A DNA stretch of 64,000 bases from Epiperipatus broadwayi (Eukaryota > Onychophora > Udeonychophora > Euonychophora > Peripatidae). Shown piece by piece: positions 57,065 through 64,000 of this stretch. The DNA lies in NCBI GenBank assembly GCA_028023455.1, contig JAQFVV010012672.1:122001-186000 (forward strand). Reading direction: 5' to 3'. Each line of letters starts with the position of its first letter. The first letter of the stretch is position 1. Under the pieces are notes generated by a model. The model was given only the letters and a program-made list of their open reading frames with translations. It was not told the origin of the DNA and ran no database searches. Made by a program: the position numbers and the translations under genes.

Positions 57065-58230
57065 ATAAATAAACATCTTGCAATTTATACAGATTAATGT
57101 TTTGGCATTGATTAGTCTAGAGTTGTCTATTGTTATTCTTAAGATGCTTTAATTTGACTGTAGATAAATGAAATACGAAATTAAGCAGAAATGTTTCTAC
57201 TCTAGTGACATCTATTATAAGCTTGAATAATCACTGATTATCAATTGGTAATGAAATTTAATTTCCAAAATTATCTCTGGCATTTGCCTTTATCAATAAC
57301 TGCTCAGGCTTACCATAAATACTGGCTCTAGAATAAAAAGAATTAAGTGATGATTTATTGGTATTAATGTGAATATGACAAGTAAAAAAAAATATTTACT
57401 GAGAGTAGCATGGTGGAATTTAGAACCAGTGTTTAAATAAGTATTTGCATTGTCCACATGTAAATTCTTTGATGTTTCAGTATTATAACTGCATAAAAGA
57501 TATATCAACTATGGCATCAAGATTCAATATAAGATTTGATATAATAGATCAGTAGGCAGTGGTTTTAGAAGAAAATTTTGTACAACATCAATAATGTTTT
57601 GATCTTGATGTAGCCTGAAATAAACAAAATCCAATCCATTATAAATTGGTTTGTGCAACAGCTATAGATTGTTTGATAGACTTCAAATATAGCTCTTGAT
57701 TATTAGAAACCACGTGTAAATTACTACAAATATTTTAACTCCAGAAAGAAAGAAAAATAGAAAAACTAAATATAAAAAAGATTAGTTTTACGATGACGAT
57801 ATAAATTAATCCATGAACAAATATATTTACATATAATATATGCTATTATTTTAGCATGTTTTTTTAATATCTTGAAATTCTATATTTTAATTTGTGTGAA
57901 TTTTATTTACTTTTTGAAAGACATAAACATCTTCCTTAATTATATCTTCAGCCATGTCTTTCTAGTGAAAGCAGCTCCCGTTTATCACAGAATATTTTTT
58001 AGGAAGTTTGTTACTATTCATTTGCCTGTCCAATCCTAAAATATTTCCCTTTCAGTAAAATCATATCCAGTAAGTAAATATACAACCTTTCCATCATATT
58101 TTTAAAATCTTGCAGAATATCTTTAAGTGAAATTTTTCTAGTGTTCATTTTCATGTGACAATGATCCAAATCCAAATCTCACTTCCATACAATAAATTGT
58201 GTAAAATAGCAGGCCCACATACTACTAATT
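57065..58230. other. Intergenic DNA, nothing recognised
   Basis: AT-rich; no coding or element signal recognised. Confidence 0.35.
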
Positions 58231-58236
58231 TAAAAG

Positions 58237-58280
58237 CATCATATGATCATCATTTCATATGAAATGATGATAATATGATG
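58237..58280. repeat. Short palindrome made from family B ends
   Basis: Arms 58237-58257 and 58260-58280 are inverted with one mismatch. The text (CATCATATGATCATCATTTC) resembles the outer end of family B (CATCACATGATCACCATTTC). Confidence 0.55.
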
Positions 58281-58434
58281 TTTTGATGGTTTTATACTTA
58301 TCCTGTCCATAAAATAATGATCACTGTGGCTTTGAAGAACCCAAAACACTAAAATATATAGATGCTGAACTGAATTCAGATCTGTATGTTTATACAAGTG
58401 AATGAATTTGTGTTGAAAACATTATTGTTTTCAT

Positions 58435-58660
58435 CTTGGGCTCCTAGCTTGTCTGGTAGAGGGTTGCAGTAGATCCTGAGATCTTGATGCAGTGCTCTCA
58501 AATCCAAGGTTCCTCACTGATGAAAGCCACAAGCTAGAAACGAGTCTGGGGATATTGGATGAGTAAGCACTAGATAGGAACTTTATGCACAAACCTTTTT
58601 GAATCCATTGATTACTGGGTCTTGCACTTTGTGGTACTATGATAAAATGCTCCAACTTTC
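58435..58660 (+). mobile_element. Family B hammerhead element, single half
   Basis: Plus-sense copy: TTGCAGTAGATCCTGAGATC, then the hammerhead at 58502-58560, then GCACTAGATAGGAACTTTAT, GCACAAACC and CCATTGATTACT. No inverted second half. Confidence 0.75.
58502..58560 (+). ncRNA. Hammerhead ribozyme, family B, best copy
   Basis: Outer stem I is AUCCAA (58502-58507) with UUGGAU (58555-58560). Internal loop is GGUU against AUA. Inner stem I is CCUCA (58512-58516) with UGGGG (58547-58551). The core is CUGAUGA at 58517-58523. Stem II is AAGC/GCUA with loop CACAA, with an A-A mismatch at its base. GAAA is at 58537-58540. Stem III is A-U and C-G around a GA loop, and the cleavage position is after C58546. 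Confidence 0.85.
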
Positions 58661-59344
58661 AATTTATTAGTTGGAGTTGCTGCACATAAGAGTTTGCTGT
58701 ACTTAAACATCCAGGTCTATCTAAAAACTACCCAAGTTAAATGTTATTGAAAATTTTTCTTCAATCATTGGCTGATAAAGGATTTGAGTTTTAGAATATT
58801 AATTACTAAACTCTAGTATTTGTAGATTACATCCAAATCATTGAGATTATTCTGTAGATCATCTTTTGAATTGATAAAAAATAGCATAATTATTAATTAA
58901 GTTCAAAAAAGATGAAGCCAAAGAGATGAAGTTTTTGTTATACCTTTAATCGATTTAAAACTTCAAAACCTTTACTGGATCTTGATACTTGCTTAATGAA
59001 GCTGCCTATAACCTGTTCCAAAAATCACTATTATAAAAATGCAAAAGAAAGTTAGAGATAGTACACATTTTTATTTGACATCAATTTTCACTTTAAATGC
59101 TCCTAATTTTTCTCCAGTAATATAATATAAAAAAGATAGATAATTATTTTCAATTAACTGAGAAAATCAGTAGAAGCCATAAATATATATATATATTACA
59201 TTTGTCTGCCAATAAAAATCATGTCTGTAATTTTTTTTGATTATCATATTTAAATCAAATGAAATCCTGGAAATCATTTATTGATAATTGGAATCAACCT
59301 ATTCAACAAAATCTGGAAAGAAGTTTTGAATCATGAAGACATCA

Positions 59345-59565
59345 AATTCTTCAGATAGTGCAACCCAGTGCAAGCCATAGTAATCAATGGATGCTAGAAA
59401 GGTTGTGCATAAAATACCTATTTAATGCCTACTCATCAAATATCCCCAGACTAATTTCTACCTTGTGGCTTTCATCAGTGAAGAGCTTTGAATCTGAGAG
59501 CACTGTACCTATATTTTAGGATCTAATGCAGCCCTCCAGCAGCCACCTTTTATCTATTTAGTTAA
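59345..59565 (-). mobile_element. Family B hammerhead element, minus-sense half
   Basis: Minus-sense copy of the same text (CACAACC, CCATTGATTACT, GCACTGGGTTGCAC) with the hammerhead at 59436-59491 and the upstream block GGTGGCTGCTGGAGGGCTGC. Confidence 0.75.
59436..59491 (-). ncRNA. Hammerhead ribozyme, family B, minus copy
   Basis: Minus strand. Outer stem I is UCAAA (59491-59487) with UUUGA (59440-59436). Inner stem I is UUCA with UGGG, with G-U pairs. The core is CUGAUGA at 59478-59472. GAAA starts at 59458, and the cleavage position is after C at 59449. One outer pair is A-U where 58502-58560 has C-G. Stem II is weak (AAGCC...GGUA). Confidence 0.75.
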
Positions 59566-59704
59566 ATATGAAGTTATGAACCTAGATGAAAACACAGTAA
59601 GGTTTTCAATCCAAATTAATTCATCTGAACCCAGTTCAGTATTTACATATTTTGGTATTCCTGGTTTTTTAATAAACATAGTCACTATTATCCTATCAGC
59701 AGGA

Positions 59705-60100
59705 TTGGTATAAAACCAACATCACATGATCACCAATTTCTATGTTTCACAAGCTGTTAAAACAGTAGCAAACTCTCCAGACAGTTGTGCCACCCAGTGC
59801 AAGCCATAATAATTAATGGATGTTAGAAAGTTTGTGCATAAAATCCCTATCAATTCTCATAACTTTATAGTTAACTAAATAAATGAAAGGTGGCTGCTGG
59901 AGAGTTGCATTAGATCCTAAGATCTAAGTGCAGTGCTTTCATATTCAAAGCTTCTCACTAATAAAACCACAAATGAGAAAACATTCTGGATATGTTTGAC
60001 AAGTAGGCACTAAATAGGAATTATATGCACAAACTTACTAGCATCCTTTGATTATTATGGCTTACACTGGATGATACTACTGTCTGGATTTTTCTACTAT
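59705..60100. mobile_element. Family B fold-back, diverged
   Basis: The left half is minus-sense from ACATCACATGATCACCAATT to ACAAACTTTC; the right half is plus-sense from GGTGGCTGCTGGAGAGTTGC at about 59890. The hammerhead in the right half has decayed (CTAATAA for CTGATGA, GAAAACATTC), so it is inactive. Outer text such as TACTACTGTCTGGA is still recognisable. Confidence 0.7.
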
Positions 60101-60109
60101 TTTGAAAGG

Positions 60110-61195
60110 TGATTGGCTGTGATGAATAATATTTCATGACAATTTTTGCAATCCTCCCACCCCACTCTATTATTGTTATAAATTGGCAGAATGATAATCA
60201 TATTTAAAATGTTTTCAGATATCTCATCATAGTTTGTGAATGATCTTTTATTTTTATTACAAAGCGCTATTTTAATTTTTTTTAAATAGAATATCTATCC
60301 AAATCTAAATAAGTTAATATCATTATCTCAATTGCTTCATTATTTAAAAAGTGATCAAAATAATCTTTTCACCTATTCGAAATATCATCATTGTCATACA
60401 AAAGAGGATCATTCGTGGATTGGGAAATTGCTTCAAATTCATATGTTACTTTCAATGAATAAAAAAAAAAGTTAAAACAACCATAATTAACGAATGACCA
60501 ATTCTTTTGCAGTTTTAATTGACCAATCATGTCTAAGCTTTCTTGACAGATATACTTATTCTTTTGAAAATATATTCCTTATGAAATTCTACATTCAATT
60601 TATTATTCTAATAAGCAGAACATGCCATTAGTAATAAAATTGATATCAAAGAATCAATCAGAATTCATTTTAGTGAAACAGACATAGATTTATTCAGATT
60701 GAGGTCCAGTTCTAGAAATTTTGCCACCTTACGAAATTGCATATTTTGCCTTCCCTTTACAAAAAAAAACTTTTACTGACATCTTAAAAGTAATTGTATT
60801 AATCTAGGTTTCAGTATGTTTGATTATAAATTCTGAATAGTGGCATTAGCTAATGAAAATTCATAAGTTAATGAAAAATAGTCATAAACTATATGGGTTT
60901 TTTTTTTTTGGGGGGGGGGGGTTACAAGGGCAGCAAAAGAAAATAATGTAGTACTATTAACTTACTTGGGAGCAATCAGTGTTTAGATATTTATGCAAAA
61001 CTTTGTTTTGTTTTTAAATATTACTTTTTCTTATCTTTGTTTGCAAAATTTTGCAACTGATAAAACTACTATCAAATATATTAAAGTGTTAAAATTATTT
61101 AAAATCTAAATTCTAATAATTATATTCTTAAGAAAGCATTATTAACCATCATGAATCTGAATTTTGGAAATTTAATAGAAGAGAATACAGAGACC
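60110..61195. other. Intergenic DNA with a T/G homopolymer run
   Basis: A T-run followed by a G12 run lies at about 60899-60921. Otherwise no feature recognised. Confidence 0.35.
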
Positions 61196-61199
61196 ATGT

Positions 61200-61500
61200 A
61201 GTCAAGTATGCAGAGATTAAAGCAAAATCCAGGTGTGATAGGACAAATAGATATAAATGAAATAATACAAAATTTAAATGGAGATGTGTTGGAATATTCC
61301 TGGAAAAGTTGTCAACATATGGACAGTTGAAGTTTTAAATTGAATCTTATGAGGTTGTGTGTGATCTAGAAAAAACCATATGTAATACAAATGGATTAAA
61401 GAGAAAAAGTTTGTTATAATGCTTTGCAGATGAGAAGCTATAAATCTATACGATAAACAAAGAGAATTTATCCTGCAATAAATTTAGTAATAGTTGATAA
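61200..61500 (+). pseudogene. Decayed LINE 3' tail
   Basis: One frame gives RCVGIFLEKLSTYGQLKF and then KKPYVIQMD-like pieces, in the same order as the C-terminal tail WAGRIARR...RPHVRWMDEI of the LINE at 61.8-64 kb. It ends near TAATAGTTGATAATAA. Very diverged. Confidence 0.35.
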
Positions 61501-61659
61501 TAAGATATTTGTATGTAAATGCCCAAAACTTAACTTTCACAGATACAGACATATTTATTCTTAAAATGAAAATATTAAATATGTATCTTTCTTATATTTA
61601 TTAAAGAGGAAGTTTACATCCAATAATGTGCTATTTCTTAAATATTATAAACCTCCGCA

Positions 61660-61755
61660 CTAGGTTTTGTCGGTTTCTAAAAACCGGTTTTTTAAAGAAA
61701 ATTTTGAAATTCGAAAACCGGTTTTTCTGTAAAAAAAAGATCGGTTTTAAATGTA
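61660..61755. repeat. AAAACCGGTTTT palindromic cluster
   Basis: GTCGGTTTC, AAAAACCGGTTTTTT, AAAACCGGTTTTT and GATCGGTTTT occur within 90 bp, forming nested short inverted repeats in otherwise AT-rich DNA. Possibly an end of an unrecognised DNA transposon. Confidence 0.45.
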
Positions 61756-61825
61756 TACATAACACTTATATATTAATTTGTTAAAAAGATTAAAATGTAA
61801 ACAAAAATACTCGTCAAGTTATATC

Positions 61826-64000
61826 ATCATCATCATCATCAACCATTATCAATCCACTGCAAGATGAAGGTCTCTCCAAGTTTAATCCATCTTCTCCGAT
61901 CTTTAGCTTCTCTTTTCCACAACACTCCTGCACATTTTCTTATTTCATCCATCCATCTCACATGTGGTCTCTTTCTGGGTCTTTTACAATCTCTTGGAAT
62001 CCAGTTTAAAATTTCAATTGTCCATCTATTATCATTTCTTCTAGCAATACGTCCAGCCCAAGTCCATTTCAATCTTTTAATTTTTTCAATAAGGTCAGTA
62101 ACACCTGTTTGTTGTCTTACTCATACAGTGCATTTTCGATTTCTTCTTGTTACTCCCAACATACATCTCTCCATACTCCTTTGAGTGGTCTGAAGTCTCT
62201 GTATTGCTCTTCTATTAAGTGTCCAAGTCTCAGATCCATAAGTAAGAACTGGTAAAACACATTTGTTAAAAACCATTCTTTTCAAACACATAGGCATATT
62301 TCCTTTGAGTATCAAGTTATTTCTACCAAAAGCACTCCAACCAAGTTTAATTCTATGATTAATTTCCTCCATTATGTTTCCATCTGTATTAATAATCTGA
62401 CCAAGGTATTTGTAACTGTTAACTTCTTCTAATTCTTCATAATCAATCTTTATTTTCATATTTTGAGCAAATCGATTAAACATTACTTTAGTCTTTTTAA
62501 CATTTATCTTTAGTCCTACTTTTCTACTTTCATCTGCTAACTCCTGCAACATTTCCTGCAGCTCTGAAGCATTATTTGCAAAAACAACTACATCTCAAAA
62601 TCTAAATGACTTAAATACTCTCCATTTACTTTCCTTTCTTTAGTTTCCCATTTTAATCCACAAAATACTTTTTGCAGCACTGCTATAAAAAGTTTTGGAG
62701 ATATGGAGTCACCTTGTCTTACACCTTTCTCAATGTTGATTTTTCCAGTATCATTATGTAATCTAATTGTTGCTGTTGCATTTTTATAAATATTCTTTAA
62801 AATATGGCAATATCCTGGATCTATACCTTGATGATCCAATGCTTTAATCACTGAAAAAATGTGTATAGAATCGAATGCCTTTTCATAATCTACAAATCCA
62901 AAACATAATGGCAACTCATATTCATTTGTCCTTTCTATGACTTCTCTCAATACCTGGATATGATCTATTGTACTAAAACCACTTTTAAATCCAGCTTGTT
63001 CTCTTGGTTGGTGGATATCCAAAGTTCTCTGTAGATGAGTTGTAATTATCTTGGTAAAAATTTTATATAAAACTGATAAAAGGCTGATAGATCTGTAATT
63101 TCTAATATCTTCTTTATCACCTTTTTTAAATATTAATATTATTACTGCATTCTTCCAATCTTCCAGTACATCTTTATCATTTAGACATTTGGTATATAAC
63201 TTTGCTAAAATTGTTTCTATTTCTTCACCTGCTTCTTTTAATATATCAATTAAAATTCCATCATTTCCTGGAGCCTTTCCTTTCTTCATACATTTAATTG
63301 CATGTCTCACTTCTTCATTTAAAATTCTGGGCAATTCGGAAGATGTAATAGATATAGGAGGTACTTGTTCTTTATTACTATATAATTCTTGATAAAAATC
63401 TTTTACCAATTTCATGATGTCATCTCTCTTTTTAGTAATAATTCCATCTTTTTTTCTTATTGCAGATATAAATTTCCTACCAATACCAAAATGTTGTTTA
63501 ACATTCTTGAGACTTTTATTTTCTTCTACAGCTTTCCTTGCTATTTCACAGTTATACTTTCTTATATCATTTTCAACTCTTTTCCGTACCATTTTACAAA
63601 ATTCGAGATATTCAATTCTTTTTAATACATCATTTTTGTATACCTTCATATTCCTTCTTTTCTTTATAAATTCTCTAGTCTCAGTAGAAATTTTATTAGT
63701 CAATTGCTGCTTTTTTCTACCAGCTATCTCTGTTGCAGTTTTTAAAAGTGTATCAGTTATTTTCATATTAATTTCATTCAAATCTGAATCATGTTCAAAA
63801 TCTCCTAACACTTGAAACCTATTTGTAAGTTCTAATTTAAATTCATTAGAATGTTTCTGAAGATTAGGAATATCAACTGTAAATATTGTTTTTCTTAATA
63901 ATTTTTGTGTCTCTAGTTTTACATTAACACATAACTTACACCTTACTAATCGATGATCACTTCCTGGGTTAAATTTATTAAGAACATTACAATCTTGAAA
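61826..64000 (-). pseudogene. APE-type LINE (RTE-like), endonuclease end to 3' tail, frameshifted
   Basis: Non-LTR retrotransposon on the minus strand, open to the right window edge. The frame from 64000 shows NPGSDHRLVRCK, the end of the apurinic endonuclease domain (S-D-H). The reverse transcriptase follows: GKAPGNDGILIDILKEAGE (about 63280), FVDYEKAFDSI (motif A, about 62900) and GVRQGDSISPKLF (motif B, about 62720). Motif C (F-A-D-D) is destroyed near 62600 by an indel and the reading continues one frame over with VVFANNASELQ and GLKINVKKTKVMFN. A second frameshift lies near 62125, then RLKWTWAGRIARR and GETFILQWIDNG end the ORF. The 3' end has a (GAT)n tail at about 61845-61826. Truncated copies are at 14.9 and 25.9 kb. 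It cannot make active enzyme. Confidence 0.9.

Noticed and set aside
63189-63815. Plus-strand open frames over the LINE
   Set aside because: These are antisense shadows of the minus-strand reverse-transcriptase frame.

Overview
The window is AT-rich (roughly three quarters A+T by eye) and looks like animal nuclear DNA, probably arthropod. It has spliced exons with introns of 10-15 kb, a nuclear mitochondrial-protein gene, APE-type LINEs, Penelope-like elements, hAT and mariner remnants, tRNA-derived SINEs and many TA/AT microsatellites. A chelicerate is possible, but the sequence alone does not settle the taxon. There are no operons, rRNA genes, intact tRNA genes or CRISPR arrays.

Two host genes are supported. 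(1) The 3' part of an ankyrin-repeat/SOCS-box (ASB) gene lies on the plus strand, with exons at 2389-2591, 17686-17943 and 27900-28459. Both visible introns are phase 1 and the last exon ends in a SOCS box. The 5' exons lie outside the window or were not recognised. (2) A complete, intronless NFS1 mitochondrial cysteine desulfurase occupies 48502-49851 (+), with the catalytic Lys and Cys present and a poly(A) signal at 50020. Almost everything else is mobile DNA.

Region by region. 0.28-1.23 kb: a head-to-head cluster of hammerhead-ribozyme repeats (family A). 2.1 kb: a short fold-back element (family C). 2.4 kb: first ASB exon. 3.1-4.3 kb: a LINE carrying two tRNA-derived SINEs. 7.0 kb: Penelope-like terminal sequence. 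7.7-9.1 kb: two hAT elements with exact 8-bp target duplications. 9.3-9.8 kb: a family C copy ending in a perfect 89-bp-arm hairpin. 12.5-12.9 kb: a family D fold-back element with a hammerhead. 14.9, 16.6-17.6 and 25.9 kb: LINE 3' fragments. 17.7 kb: second ASB exon. 18.6-19.2 kb: family C partial tandem. 24.2-24.7 kb: hammerhead plus tRNA-like family A copy. 26.6-27.8 kb: Penelope-like fold-backs. 27.9 kb: last ASB exon. 29-32 kb: mariner scraps. 32.8-44.3 kb: LTR-like repeats, one split by a TTAA-flanked insertion. 45.8-47.4 kb: a LINE split by two hammerhead elements. 48.5-49.9 kb: NFS1. 51-53 kb: dead hAT transposase. 56.6-57.0 kb: Penelope-like 3' end. 58.2-60.1 kb: several family B hammerhead elements. 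61.8-64.0 kb: a LINE on the minus strand, running off the window.

The most notable content is the hammerhead ribozyme load. At least three unrelated repeat families (A, B, D) carry type I hammerheads, with CUGANGA and GAAA cores, a short stem III and a two-part stem I. In families A and B the stem I pairs change in a compensating way between copies. Several of these elements are fold-backs (a minus-sense half joined to a plus-sense half) flanked by 11-14 bp target duplications. This points to non-autonomous, retrotransposed, circular-RNA-like elements (retrozyme-like). The assignments are by eye: no alignment, folding or database search was run.
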